DNA from: Hydrogenophaga sp.
GTDB taxonomy: Bacteria; Pseudomonadota; Gammaproteobacteria; Burkholderiales; Burkholderiaceae_C
Reading direction: 5' to 3'
NCBI GenBank assembly: GCA_030696525.1
Contig: JAUYSB010000270.1
Coordinates: forward strand, 1 to 38,874
DNA length: 38,874 bases
The position numbers and the translations under genes were made by a program. This document shows, in pieces, positions 1 to 10,196 of the stretch. Each line of letters opens with the position of its first letter. Within the stretch, counting starts at the first letter, position 1. The notes beneath the pieces are model-generated. The model was given only the letters and a program-made list of their open reading frames with translations, was not told the DNA's origin and made no database searches.

Positions 1-342
1 ACCCAGAACCGGCAGGACGCGGTGAAACTGCTCAGCGCCCAGGTGGACACGGTGGTGGTGGTGGGCAGTCCCACCAGCAGCAACACCAACCGCTTGCGCG
101 AACTGGCCGACCGCCTGGGCGTGCCGGCCTACATGGTGGAAGACGCGACCGAGCTCCAGCCCGAGTGGTTTGCCGACACCGCGCGTGTGGGCCTGACCGC
201 CGGCGCCTCGGCACCCGAGAGCCTGGTGCAAGGGGTGGTCACGCGCCTGAAGGAGCTGGGCGCGGTGTCCGTGCGCACCCTGGCCGGCGCCGAAGAAACC
301 ATGAAATTTCCCCTGCCCAAGGGTTTGAAGATCGATTCGTGA
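1..342 (+). CDS. ispH: 4-hydroxy-3-methylbut-2-enyl diphosphate reductase, C-terminal part (5' truncated by window)
   Basis: The open frame runs in from the left edge, so only about 113 C-terminal residues are present. IspH is the [4Fe-4S] enzyme that makes IPP and DMAPP in the last step of the non-mevalonate isoprenoid pathway. The stretch VVVGSPTSSNTNRL followed by GLTAGASAPESLV is the conserved C-terminal part of the family, including the Ser/Asn substrate-binding residues and the third domain. The frame stops 12 bp before serS, so the two genes may be cotranscribed. Base and codon use match the backbone. Identity is from recalled family motifs, not a search. Confidence 0.93.
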   Translation, partial: TQNRQDAVKLLSAQVDTVVVVGSPTSSNTNRLRELADRLGVPAYMVEDATELQPEWFADTARVGLTAGASAPESLVQGVVTRLKELGAVSVRTLAGAEETMKFPLPKGLKIDS

Positions 343-1707
<1,365 letters not shown>

Positions 1708-1748
1708 GCACCGCTTAAAATCCCGGGTTTTCCCTCAGGAGTTTTTTC

Positions 1749-2261
1749 ATGGCATCGCAAGAAGTAGAAGTCGAACAACGTGTTGTCGCCGTCGTGGTGA
1801 TCGCCGCCATCCTGCTGGCCGTGGGCCTGGCCCTGGGATTTGGCATCCACAAGTCGCGCCCCAAGGCCAAGGCGGCTCCCGCTGCAGCCGTGGCCGCGCC
1901 TGCCGCCGCCGCTGACGCCGATGCCGCCCGCGTGGTGGTTGAAGGTGGCGTGGTCAAGTTCTACTTCGCCACCGGCAAGGCCGATCTGGCTGCAGAGCTG
2001 TCGGCCGACGTGCAGGCCGCCCTGAACGAAGCCGCCGCTGCCGCCAAGGCCGGCAAGAAGCTGGTGGTGTCCGGCTTCCACGACAGCACCGGCGACGCCG
2101 CCGTGAACGCCGAGCTGGCCAAGCAGCGCGCCATGACGGTGCAAGCCGTGCTGGTCAACCTGGGTGTGGACGCCGCTGCGGTGGAACTCAAGAAGCCCGA
2201 AGAAATGCTGGGCGGCACCGACAACGCACAAGCCCGCCGCGTCGAGGTGGTGGTGCAGTAA
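1749..2261 (+). CDS. OmpA-family domain protein with an N-terminal membrane anchor
   Basis: A 170-residue protein. Residues about 12-33 form one hydrophobic segment (VVAVVVIAAILLAVGLALGF). A basic stretch and an Ala/Pro-rich linker (about 35-58) follow, then an OmpA C-terminal-type peptidoglycan-binding domain (about 62-170). The domain shows a VKFYFATGKADL strand, a central VSGFHDSTGD and a closing QARRVEVVVQ, all typical of the fold. Likely role (inference): an inner-membrane protein contacting peptidoglycan from the periplasmic side. The start is supported by an AGGAG at 1737-1741, 7 bp before ATG. A strong terminator follows. Confidence 0.8.
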   Translation: MASQEVEVEQRVVAVVVIAAILLAVGLALGFGIHKSRPKAKAAPAAAVAAPAAAADADAARVVVEGGVVKFYFATGKADLAAELSADVQAALNEAAAAAKAGKKLVVSGFHDSTGDAAVNAELAKQRAMTVQAVLVNLGVDAAAVELKKPEEMLGGTDNAQARRVEVVVQ

Positions 2262-2285
2262 GCGCCTCGCGCTGGCTCAACCCCA

Positions 2286-2316
2286 CACAGCCCGGCTTGC
2301 CCGGGCTGTGGTGTTT
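2286..2316 (+). terminator. Rho-independent-type hairpin after the OmpA-like gene
   Basis: A perfect 10-bp GC-rich stem, CACAGCCCGG (2286-2295) and CCGGGCTGTG (2301-2310) with a 5-nt loop, is followed by GTGTTT. The T tract is short, so termination strength is uncertain, but the position 25 bp after the stop codon is typical. Confidence 0.7.
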
Positions 2317-2384
2317 CTGGGCTTGCCCATGGTGTGTCGCTGCAAAGCCGGCTACCATTCGCGGCTAAATATAAGGACATAAGC

Positions 2385-3149
2385 ATGAGTAGCGTTTTTG
2401 CTTTTGGCGAACAGGTGGACGGCTACGCCGTGCGTGTGGTCAACGAGCGCGCGGTGCGCGCCGCCGCCGGGCTGCTGTTTTTTCCGGCCGTGCTGTCCTT
2501 CATGCACTCGTTCCTGCTGGGCAATTTCCAGCACACGCGGCTGTTCATCGTCGTGTTCCTGATCGACATGGCGCTGCGCCAGCTCAACCCGCGCTGGGCG
2601 CCCAGCATGATCGTGGGCGGCTGGATCGTGCGCCACCAGGCGCCCGAGTGGGTGGGCGCACCGCAAAAGCGTTTTGCCTGGGGCCTGGGTCTGCTGCTGG
2701 GCCTGGCCATGCTTTACCTGATGGTGTTCAACCGCTACATGGGGCCGCTGAACATGCTGATCTGCGGCAGCTGTCTGCTGCTGATGTTTTTCGAGACCGC
2801 CTTCGGCATCTGCCTGGGCTGCAAGCTCTACAACCTGTTCCACCGCGAGCAGGCACAGCTGTGCCCCGGCGGCGTGTGCGAGGTGCCGGCGCAACGTGCG
2901 CCTGGCCTGCGGCCGGCGCAGTGGGCCACGCTGGCGGTGTTTGTGGGCGTGACCGTGCTGGCCGCGCGCTGGGTGGACCAGACCGGCCCGCTCGGCGGCT
3001 TTGACGACATGGCCACGCTGGAAGACATGGGTGTGGTGCCCAAGGCCGGCAGCGCGTCGGCGGCAGACGCGGAGCGCTGCAAGGTGCCCGATTTCGCCAA
3101 AGCCATCGGCCACGAAGACCTGTGGAAGAAGCACAACGGCTGCAGTTGA
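2385..3149 (+). CDS. DUF4395 family membrane protein
   Basis: A 254-residue protein. The N-terminal part fits DUF4395: an FAFGEQVDGYAVRVVNER lead, then several hydrophobic helices (about residues 27-45, 50-65, 100-120 and 125-145), ending in a cysteine-containing FGICLGCKLYNLF. The C-terminal part adds one more hydrophobic segment near 185-200 and a soluble tail with two further cysteines. Family function is unknown; DUF4395 proteins are often linked to thioredoxin or thiosulfate-related proteins (recalled association), and the paired cysteines would suit a redox role. ATG 2385 is preferred over an in-frame upstream ATG at 2334 because AAGGA (2373-2377) sits 7 bp before it. Confidence 0.8.
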   Translation: MSSVFAFGEQVDGYAVRVVNERAVRAAAGLLFFPAVLSFMHSFLLGNFQHTRLFIVVFLIDMALRQLNPRWAPSMIVGGWIVRHQAPEWVGAPQKRFAWGLGLLLGLAMLYLMVFNRYMGPLNMLICGSCLLLMFFETAFGICLGCKLYNLFHREQAQLCPGGVCEVPAQRAPGLRPAQWATLAVFVGVTVLAARWVDQTGPLGGFDDMATLEDMGVVPKAGSASAADAERCKVPDFAKAIGHEDLWKKHNGCS

Positions 3150-3281
3150 GCCGCGCTTGAGGCCGCTGGGCACACAGCCTGCTTGGGTTGGGTGCCAGGG
3201 GTGATGTCCGGCTCGCAACGGGCCCGGCCGGGGGAGGGTGGATCTTGAAGCAAAATCCCCCCATCCGAATTGTTAAAAAAC

Positions 3282-6200
3282 ATGTTGCACCCGACGCACC
3301 GCTCCGATATCCGCCTGCTGCGCGTCTGGCTGCCGGCGCTGTTGGTGGGCCTGTTGCTGGTGCTGTGGCTGCCGGCACCCAGCGCCGCGCGTGGGCTGGC
3401 TGGCTACGTGCCGCTGCACACCGTGCTCGAGGTGCTGGCCATGGCCGTGGCCGCAATGGTCTTTGGCACCTCGTGGGCCACGCAGCGCTACCGCGTGGAC
3501 GGCCACGCGGTGGTGCTGGGCGTGGGTTTTCTGGGGGTGGGCTTGCTGGACCTGGGCCACACCCTGTCCTACCCAGGCATGCCCGATTTCGTCACGCCCA
3601 GCGACGCGGAAAAAGCCATCAACTTCTGGCTCGCGGCGCGTTGGCTGGCGGCGGCGGTCATGTTGTGGATCGCTTTCTGGCCCCCCACCTGGGAGCAGAC
3701 GCTCAACCGCCTGTCGCGCCATGCCGCGCTGGCGGCGGTGCTGGCGCTGTCGGCGCTGGTGTACTGGGTGCTGCTGTTCCGTGAGTCCTGGCTGCCGCGC
3801 ACCTTCGTGCCGGGTGTGGGTTTGACGCCCTTCAAGCTGGGCTCCGAATACGTGCTGATCGCGGCCTACCTGCTGGCGGGTGTGGGCTACCTGCGCCACC
3901 TGGCGCACACCCGTGGGTTCGGTGCGGTGCCGCTGGCCGCAGCCGCCTTCACCATGGCCATAAGCGAATTCTTTTTCACGCTCTATGCCAACTTGACCGA
4001 CGTTTACAACCTGTTGGGCCATGTGTACAAGGTGCTGGCGTATGGCTTTTTGTACCGGGCGCTGTTTGTCGATTCGGTGCAAAGCCCCTTCCAGGCGCTG
4101 CAGGCGGCGCAGGCCCGCCAGCAGGCCACGCTGGACACCTTGCCCGACCTGCTGTTCGAAATCGATGATGACGGCGTTTACCAGTCCGTGCACGCCACCG
4201 AGGCGGGCAAGCTGGCGGCGCCGGCCATCCAGCTGGTGGGGCGCAACATCCGCGAGGTGATGCCGCCGGATGCGGTGGCCCAGTGCCTGGCCGCGATGGC
4301 CGACGCGCGCCGCGATGGCGTCTCGCGCGGCAAGCGGCTGCAGCTGGCGGTGCCCGATGGGCTGCGCCACTTTGAGCTGTCGGTGGCGCTGGCACGCCCG
4401 AGCGCCAGCGGGGACGAAGGAGGCGAGCGTGAGAGTGAGGGTGACGCCCATTACCTGGTCCTGTCGCGCGATGTGACCCAGGCCGTGTTGCAGGAGCGGC
4501 AACTGCAGTTCGAAGCCGACCTCAACGCCGCCCTGCTCGACCTGGAAGAACGCGCCGACGGCGCCGACGAGGCCGATGTGCTGTTGCGCGGCGCGCGCCA
4601 CGCCATGCGTCTGACCAACAGCGCGTTGGCTTTTGTCCACCTGGTGCACGACAACCAGCACGACACCGAACTGGCGGCCTGGGCGGGCCGCCCCGCCGAC
4701 GAAGCGCACGACCCAGGCGAGCCGATCCCGCCCCCCGCCGCCGCGCTCGACCGCCAAGCGGTCTGGCTCGAGGCCCTGCGCCTGCGCGAACCCGTGGTGG
4801 TGCAGCAGGACGCCGCCTTGCCACACAAATCCGCCACACACGATGAGGGCCCGCAGCAGCTCAAGCGCCTGGTCAGCGTGCCGGTGCTCGACGGCACACA
4901 GGTGCGCCTGCTGCTGGTGGTGGCCAACCGGCCCGGCACCTACGACGCGGGCGCGGTGCAGGCCATGCGCATGCTGGCGGCCGCACTCTGGAACCTGGTC
5001 AAGCGCCAGCGCCAGGACGCGGTCATCCACCGCCTGTCGGAGGCGCTGGACCAGAGCCCTTACCCGGTCGTCATCACCGACGCCGACGTCCGCATCCAGT
5101 ACGCCAACCGCGCCTTTGCCGAGGTCAGCGGCTACGCGCCGGCCGAGGTGCTGGGCCACAACCCGCGCCTGCTGCAGTCGGGTCAGACGCCCAGCAGCAC
5201 CTACAGCGAGATGTGGCGGCGCCTGAGCCAGGACCAGCCCTGGCAGGGCGAGTTCATCAACCAGCGCAAGAACGGCGTGGTGTACGTCGAGCGTGCGCTG
5301 GTCTACCCCATCCACGACGGCGCCGGGCGGCTGTCGCATTACGTGGCGCACAAGGAAGACGTGACGCTGCGCAAGTCGGCCGAGGAGCGCCTGCGCCAGC
5401 TCTCGGAGTACGACGCCCTGACCGGCCTGCTCAACAAGAAAGCCTTTGACGAACGCCTGAACCAGGCCGTGGTGCAGGCCGACCAGCGCCACGGCCACAT
5501 CGCGCTGCTGTGGTTCGATCTGGACAACTTCAAGTCGGTCAACGACTCCTTCGGCCACTCCGCGGGCGACGAACTGCTGCTGGCGTACTCGCAGCGCCTG
5601 CGCTCGCTTTTTGGTCCGCCGCTGGCACTGGGGCGCTACTCGGGCGACACCTTTGTGGCCATCGTGCCCGACACCGATCAATCGGGCGTCGCGCTGCTGG
5701 TGCAGGAGGCGCTGAGCCGCCTGCAAAGCCCGGTCACCCTCAACGGCAGCGCGCTGGCACTCAGCGCATCGGCCGGCATTGCCGCCTACCCGGGCGATGC
5801 GCCCGGCGCCAGCCTGCTGGCCGCAGCGGCCGAAACCGCCATGTACCGCGTGAAGGAAGAGGGGCGCAATGGCTTCCGCTTTTTTGCGCCCGACATGCAG
5901 GCCCACACCCAGCGCTCGCTGGCGCTGGCCGCCGGCTTGCGGCAGGCGGTGTTCCGCGACGAATTGCACCTGGTGTACCAGCCGCAATGCGCCTTGAGCG
6001 GGCGCCGCATGGTGGGCGCCGAAGCTCTGCTGCGCTGGCAGCACCCGAGCTATGGCGCGGTGTCGCCCGCCGAATTCATTCCGCTGGCGGAGCAGACAGG
6101 CGTCATCGTGGACATCGGGCTGTGGGTGGTGGAGCAGGTGGCGCGTCAGCTGCGCGCATGGCTGGACGCCGGTCTGCCGGTGGGTTTTGTGGCCATCAAC

Positions 6201-6686
6201 GTCTCGGCCATCCAGTTTGCGCAGCCCGATCTGGTGGAGCGGCTGATGGGCGTGACACAGCGCCACAGCGTGGCCACCGAACACCTTGAGGTCGAACTGA
6301 CCGAGGCCGTGGCCCTGCGCGACCCGGCCGGCGCGGGCGAGAAGATTCAACGTCTCAAAGACGCGGGTTTCCGCGTCTCCATCGACGACTTCGGCACCGG
6401 CTACTCGTCCATGAGCTACCTCAAGCGCTATGCGCTGGACAAGCTCAAGATCGACCAGTCCTTCATCCGCGACCTGGCGCACGACGCGGGCGACCAGGCC
6501 ATCGTCACCGCCATCGTGAAAATGGCCCACAGCCTGGGCCTGAGCACCATCGCCGAAGGTGTGGAAACCGCCGAACAGCTGGCTTTTCTGGAGGCCACCG
6601 GCTGCGACGAAATCCAGGGCTACTGGTACAGCCGTCCCATCGATGCGGCGGCGTTCGAGGCCTTTGTCGCGCAGCAGCTGCGCTGA
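3282..6686 (+). CDS. MASE3-PAS-GAF-PAS-GGDEF-EAL membrane signalling protein, probable c-di-GMP phosphodiesterase
   Basis: About 1134 residues. Residues 1-265 contain around eight hydrophobic helices resembling a MASE3 sensor domain. A PAS-like domain (about 280-390), a GAF-like region (about 410-575), a second PAS (about 582-700), a GGDEF domain (about 707-870) and an EAL domain (about 885-1130) follow. The GGDEF signature is degenerate, reading YSGDTF near residue 786, so cyclase activity is doubtful. The EAL domain looks intact: EALLR at 914, DDFGTGYSS, KIDQSFI and EGVET. The likely net reaction is c-di-GMP hydrolysis tuned by membrane and PAS/GAF input. ATG 3282 was chosen over a TTG at 3270; neither has a strong ribosome binding site. 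Confidence 0.88.
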   Translation: MLHPTHRSDIRLLRVWLPALLVGLLLVLWLPAPSAARGLAGYVPLHTVLEVLAMAVAAMVFGTSWATQRYRVDGHAVVLGVGFLGVGLLDLGHTLSYPGMPDFVTPSDAEKAINFWLAARWLAAAVMLWIAFWPPTWEQTLNRLSRHAALAAVLALSALVYWVLLFRESWLPRTFVPGVGLTPFKLGSEYVLIAAYLLAGVGYLRHLAHTRGFGAVPLAAAAFTMAISEFFFTLYANLTDVYNLLGHVYKVLAYGFLYRALFVDSVQSPFQALQAAQARQQATLDTLPDLLFEIDDDGVYQSVHATEAGKLAAPAIQLVGRNIREVMPPDAVAQCLAAMADARRDGVSRGKRLQLAVPDGLRHFELSVALARPSASGDEGGERESEGDAHYLVLSRDVTQAVLQERQLQFEADLNAALLDLEERADGADEADVLLRGARHAMRLTNSALAFVHLVHDNQHDTELAAWAGRPADEAHDPGEPIPPPAAALDRQAVWLEALRLREPVVVQQDAALPHKSATHDEGPQQLKRLVSVPVLDGTQVRLLLVVANRPGTYDAGAVQAMRMLAAALWNLVKRQRQDAVIHRLSEALDQSPYPVVITDADVRIQYANRAFAEVSGYAPAEVLGHNPRLLQSGQTPSSTYSEMWRRLSQDQPWQGEFINQRKNGVVYVERALVYPIHDGAGRLSHYVAHKEDVTLRKSAEERLRQLSEYDALTGLLNKKAFDERLNQAVVQADQRHGHIALLWFDLDNFKSVNDSFGHSAGDELLLAYSQRLRSLFGPPLALGRYSGDTFVAIVPDTDQSGVALLVQEALSRLQSPVTLNGSALALSASAGIAAYPGDAPGASLLAAAAETAMYRVKEEGRNGFRFFAPDMQAHTQRSLALAAGLRQAVFRDELHLVYQPQCALSGRRMVGAEALLRWQHPSYGAVSPAEFIPLAEQTGVIVDIGLWVVEQVARQLRAWLDAGLPVGFVAINVSAIQFAQPDLVERLMGVTQRHSVATEHLEVELTEAVALRDPAGAGEKIQRLKDAGFRVSIDDFGTGYSSMSYLKRYALDKLKIDQSFIRDLAHDAGDQAIVTAIVKMAHSLGLSTIAEGVETAEQLAFLEATGCDEIQGYWYSRPIDAAAFEAFVAQQLR

Positions 6687-6714
6687 AAGGCCGGTCAGTC
6701 CAGCGCCCGGCCTT
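6687..6714. terminator. Possible bidirectional terminator between convergent genes
   Basis: An 8-bp perfect inverted repeat, AAGGCCGG (6687-6694) and CCGGCCTT (6707-6714), starts at the stop codon of the GGDEF-EAL gene and overlaps the 3' end of the convergent ABC ATPase gene. The loop is 12 nt and no long T tract follows, so this is a modest call. Confidence 0.4.
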
Positions 6715-7417
6715 CCCCGGCTTCCTCCACCGTCTGGCCGTCGCGGATGTGGTAAATCCGCTTGAAGGTGGGGATGATTTTTTCGTCGTGTGTGACCACG
6801 ATGATGGCGGTCTGTGCTTGCTGCGCCATCTGGTTCAGGATGCGCATCACGGCCAGCGCGCGTTCGCTGTCCAGCGGGGCGGTGGGCTCGTCGGCCAGGA
6901 TGACGGGCGGGCGGTTGGCCAGGGCGCGCGCGATGGACACGCGCTGCTGTTCGCCGCCCGACAGCTGTGCCGGCTGGGCCTGCGCGCGGTGCGCCACGTC
7001 CAGCGCCTGCAGCAGCTCCAGCGCACGCGCGCGGGCCTGCGCGTTGGGTTGGCCCGACAGCATGGGCAGCAGGGCCACGTTGTCGGTCACGTCCAGGAAG
7101 GGAATCAGGTACGGCGCCTGGAACACGAAGCCGATCTGGTCGCGCCGCAGCGCGCGCAGGTCGGGCACGGTCCAGCCGCCGTCGTAGATCACGCGCCCGC
7201 CCAGCGTCATGCGCCCGGCGGTGGGTTCGATGATGGCGCCCAGGCATTTGAGCAGCGTGCTTTTGCCCGAGCCCGAGGGCCCCACCAGGCCCACCACCTC
7301 GCCGGGGCGCACGGCCATGTTGACGTTCTTGAGCGCGGTGACCGCGGTGTCGCCGCTGCCATAGACCTTGCGCAGGCCTTCGATGAGGATGCCGCCCGCC
7401 GGTGTGGCCGCGCTCAT
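6695..7417 (-). CDS. ABC transporter ATP-binding protein (DevA/LolD/MacB-type)
   Basis: A 240-residue ATPase subunit. It shows Walker [10 protein letters not shown], a Q-loop in [13 protein letters not shown], the signature [15 protein letters not shown], Walker [15 protein letters not shown] and the switch His in VVTHDEK. Family knowledge places it with FtsX/MacB-type permeases that move substrates out of the inner membrane or drive a periplasmic adaptor, which matches its two upstream neighbours. The ATG overlaps the permease stop codon (TCAT on + strand, 7414-7417), a translational-coupling arrangement. Last gene of the five-gene minus-strand operon starting near 11543. Substrate unknown. 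Confidence 0.9.
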   Translation of the reverse strand: MSAATPAGGILIEGLRKVYGSGDTAVTALKNVNMAVRPGEVVGLVGPSGSGKSTLLKCLGAIIEPTAGRMTLGGRVIYDGGWTVPDLRALRRDQIGFVFQAPYLIPFLDVTDNVALLPMLSGQPNAQARARALELLQALDVAHRAQAQPAQLSGGEQQRVSIARALANRPPVILADEPTAPLDSERALAVMRILNQMAQQAQTAIIVVTHDEKIIPTFKRIYHIRDGQTVEEAGEGRALD

Positions 7418-8604
7418 CCGATGGCCTCGCCGGGATCGACCTTGAGCGCGATGCGGATGGCCAGGGTGCTGGCCAGCACACAGATGCCCAGCGTGACCAG
7501 CAAGCCGGTGATGGCGTCTTGGGGCAGCAGCAGCACGAACTTGGGGAAGGCGGGTGCCCACAGTGTGGCCGCCACCTTGCCCACCACAAAGCCGATCAGC
7601 CCCAGGCCCAGCGCCTGCTGCAGGATCATGCCGGCGATGGTGCGGTCGCGCGTGCCGATGAGCTTGAGCACCGCGATCTCGCGCAGCTTGCCCATGGTCA
7701 TGGTGTAGATGATGAAGGCCACGATGGCGGCACTGACCACCGCCAGGATGGCCAGGAACATGCCGATCTGCTTGGCCGAGTTGGCGATCAGCTTGGCCAC
7801 CAGGATGTCGTGCATCTGCGCTTGTGTGAACACCGACACATGTTTCCAGCGCTGCAGGCCGGCGGCCACCTCGTCGTGGCTGAAGCCGGGTGCCGCCTGC
7901 ACCAGCACCGCGTTCACGTTGTGGCTGCTGGTCTGCAGGTTTTTCACCGCTTCCAGCAGGCCGGGCTGGCCCGGGCGGTTGAAGACCGGGTTGGCCTCGA
8001 GGCGGCGGCGGTCGGCGTTGATGGCGTCGTTGTCCTTGAGGAATTGCGCCTCCTGCGCGTCCTTGAGGGGCACGAACACCATGGGGTCGCCGCCCGACGA
8101 GACGGTGCGGCGCGTCAGCCCCACCACGGTGAACTCATGCCGGCGTATGCGCAGGCGGTCGCCCAGCGCGAAGCCGGTTTTTTCGTCGGCCAGGGCCTCG
8201 TAGTGGCCGCGGCCGATGTGGCGGCCAGCCACCAGGTGGGTGGGTACGCCGGGGCCCTGGGCTTCGATGCCCACCACCATGGCGCGTACGTCGCGCTGGC
8301 CGTGGCGCACCTGCATGGTGAAGTAGGTCACGTTGGCCGCGGCCGCCACGCCGGGCATGCCGCGCACGGCGTGCACCACGTCGTCGCGCAGGCTGGACGA
8401 TTCGGCGTAAGGCCCCTGCGTGTCCTGCTGCACCACCCACAGGTCGGCGCCGCTGTTGGCCAGCAGCGCCTCGGCGTCGTCCACCATGCCGCGGTACACG
8501 CCGGCCATGGTCAGGGTCACGCCGATCAGCAGGCCCAGGCCCATGCCGGTCAGCACAAACCGTTTCCAGCTGTGCTGGAGGTCGCGGCCGGCCAGGCTGA
8601 TCAT
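7414..8604 (-). CDS. FtsX/MacB-type ABC transporter permease
   Basis: A 396-residue membrane protein. One N-terminal transmembrane helix (about 17-38, FVLTGMGLGLLIGVTLTMAG) is followed by a large periplasmic MacB-PCD-like domain (about 40-260) and three C-terminal helices (about 268-390), the usual FtsX layout. An internal ELR-type segment (KLREIAVLKLIGTRDRTI) is the coupling region seen in these permeases. Its start overlaps the stop of the HlyD-type gene by 4 bp (8601-8604) and its stop overlaps the ATPase start by 4 bp, so the three are one tripartite export unit resembling DevBCA. Substrate unknown. Confidence 0.88.
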   Translation of the reverse strand: MISLAGRDLQHSWKRFVLTGMGLGLLIGVTLTMAGVYRGMVDDAEALLANSGADLWVVQQDTQGPYAESSSLRDDVVHAVRGMPGVAAAANVTYFTMQVRHGQRDVRAMVVGIEAQGPGVPTHLVAGRHIGRGHYEALADEKTGFALGDRLRIRRHEFTVVGLTRRTVSSGGDPMVFVPLKDAQEAQFLKDNDAINADRRRLEANPVFNRPGQPGLLEAVKNLQTSSHNVNAVLVQAAPGFSHDEVAAGLQRWKHVSVFTQAQMHDILVAKLIANSAKQIGMFLAILAVVSAAIVAFIIYTMTMGKLREIAVLKLIGTRDRTIAGMILQQALGLGLIGFVVGKVAATLWAPAFPKFVLLLPQDAITGLLVTLGICVLASTLAIRIALKVDPGEAIG

Positions 8605-9809
8605 GGCTGGGCGGCGCCAGGCACGAGGCGGGTGACGGTGCGGATGCGCGCATCGGGCGCGAGCGCGCGCTGGCTGTGCACCACCACCGAATCGCCCTTG
8701 GCCAGCGGCATGGCCGGGTCGGCGGCCTGCAGCAGCACCTGGCCATCGGCCCCGCGCGCCAGCACCTGCACCGCCACAAACTGCGCCTGGCCGCTCTGCA
8801 GCCGCCAAACGCCGCTGCGCCCTTGCCAGTTCTGTACGCTGGCGCTGGGCACGCGCAGGCCTGCTGGCGAGGCCGGCAGCAAGAGCGTGACCTCGGCCAT
8901 TTCGCCAATCGACACGGCGGCGGGCACAGCATCAAATGCGACCAGCACCAGGCGCTCCTCGGTCACGCTGTCGGCCAGCCACTCCAGGCGGGCCACGCGG
9001 CCGGCGTGTGTCTGTTGTGGTTGCGAGCGCAACACCACCTGAGCCGGTGTGCCCACCGCCAGGCCGGCCGACTGGCCCTGGTCGATGCGCACGCGCAGCC
9101 ACAACGAGGCCGGATCGACCAGCTTGAACACCGACTGGCCGGCCACCACGGTGGCGCCGGCCTCGCCCTCGCGCGCCACCACCACCGCATCGGCCGGGGC
9201 GCGCAGGCGCAGGCGCTCGCGCTGTTCTTTCAGGCCGGCGCGTTCGGCCGCCAGGCGTTGGGCGTCCAGCCGGCTTGCCTGGATGTTGGATTCGGCGCCC
9301 GCCAGCGCGGCCTGCGCCGAACGCAGTTCCTGCTCGCGGCCCTCCAGCGCGCCGGTGCTGATGAACTGCTGGCGGGCCAGGTCGAGGTTGCGCTGGAGGT
9401 TGGCGCGGGCCAGCGCCAGCCGGGCAGCGGCGTCGGCGGCCAGGGCGGCCGCTGCCTGCTGCTGGCTGGCGGCGCGGGCCACGCTGGCGTCGAGTGCGCG
9501 CAGGCGCTCGTCAAAGTCCACCAGGTCCATCTCGGCCAGCACCTGGCCGGCTTGTACCCGGTCGCCCACGTCCACCGCCAGGCTGCGCAGGCGCGCGGTG
9601 GCCGTGGGCCCCAGCGCCCAGCTGCGCTGCGCCTCCACCGTGCCGATGCCAAAACGCTGCGGCATCACGCTGCCTTCGTCCACCTGCCCCACCGTCACCT
9701 GGATGGGCGCCAGCGGCCCGGTGCGTGTGAAGACGAACCACAACGCGGCGAGCAGCAACAGCACCGCCAGGGCGGGCAGCAGCTTGCGTATCCAGGGCAG
9801 TTTTTTCAT
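8601..9809 (-). CDS. HlyD-family periplasmic adaptor (membrane fusion protein)
   Basis: 402 residues. An N-terminal anchor (about 8-27, LLPALAVLLLLAALWFVF) is followed by a beta-barrel/lipoyl half (LRSLAVDVGDRVQAGQVLAE). A long Ala/Gln/Arg-rich coiled-coil hairpin (about 100-190) comes next, then the second lipoyl half and C-terminal beta domains. This is the DevB/MacA-like adaptor layout that links an inner-membrane transporter to an outer-membrane exit duct; no outer-membrane factor gene lies in this window. Cotranscription with the permease and ATPase is supported by stop/start overlaps. Confidence 0.9.
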   Translation of the reverse strand: MKKLPWIRKLLPALAVLLLLAALWFVFTRTGPLAPIQVTVGQVDEGSVMPQRFGIGTVEAQRSWALGPTATARLRSLAVDVGDRVQAGQVLAEMDLVDFDERLRALDASVARAASQQQAAAALAADAAARLALARANLQRNLDLARQQFISTGALEGREQELRSAQAALAGAESNIQASRLDAQRLAAERAGLKEQRERLRLRAPADAVVVAREGEAGATVVAGQSVFKLVDPASLWLRVRIDQGQSAGLAVGTPAQVVLRSQPQQTHAGRVARLEWLADSVTEERLVLVAFDAVPAAVSIGEMAEVTLLLPASPAGLRVPSASVQNWQGRSGVWRLQSGQAQFVAVQVLARGADGQVLLQAADPAMPLAKGDSVVVHSQRALAPDARIRTVTRLVPGAAQP

Positions 9810-9833
9810 GGGGAGGAGGTGAGTGGGAAGAAC

Positions 9834-10169
9834 TCAGGGCGACGTGCCGCGGCGCGCCAGCAGCGGCCAGGCAAACGCGGCCGCCGCCGCGCCCAGGCCG
9901 CCGCAGATGGCCAGCAGGTTGGCCCAGTCTACCCAGTAGCCCATGTTGGCCAGTGAAGAACCCACGGCCGAGGGCACCAGCGGAATGAGGACCAGGGCCA
10001 CGACCGCGCCCAAGGCCGCAGCCAGCGGCCAGGCGCGCGACCAGGCGGCGCCGCGTTGTGCGGCCAACACCATCAGCGCCATCCAGACCAGCGCGGCCAC
10101 GAGCAGCAACGGCCAGACGCCCAGCGCGATTTCCCACAAGATGTTGATGACCAACCAGATTTCGTACAT
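9834..10169 (-). CDS. Small multi-spanning membrane protein
   Basis: 111 residues with about three hydrophobic segments (near 8-38, 46-68 and 80-103) and few charged residues. I do not recognise a family. It lies between the flavoprotein gene (27 bp upstream) and the HlyD-type adaptor gene (24 bp downstream) in the same minus-strand run, so it could be a membrane partner of the flavoprotein or an accessory to the exporter. That role is inference from position. Confidence 0.7.
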   Translation of the reverse strand: MYEIWLVINILWEIALGVWPLLLVAALVWMALMVLAAQRGAAWSRAWPLAAALGAVVALVLIPLVPSAVGSSLANMGYWVDWANLLAICGGLGAAAAAFAWPLLARRGTSP

Positions 10170-10196
10170 GGTGTGCTCCTGTGTCTTGTGTGGTGT

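Noticed and set aside
6487-6510. Palindrome-like GC-rich stretches inside coding regions of the backbone
   Set aside because: Expected by composition in high-GC coding sequence; no positional logic.
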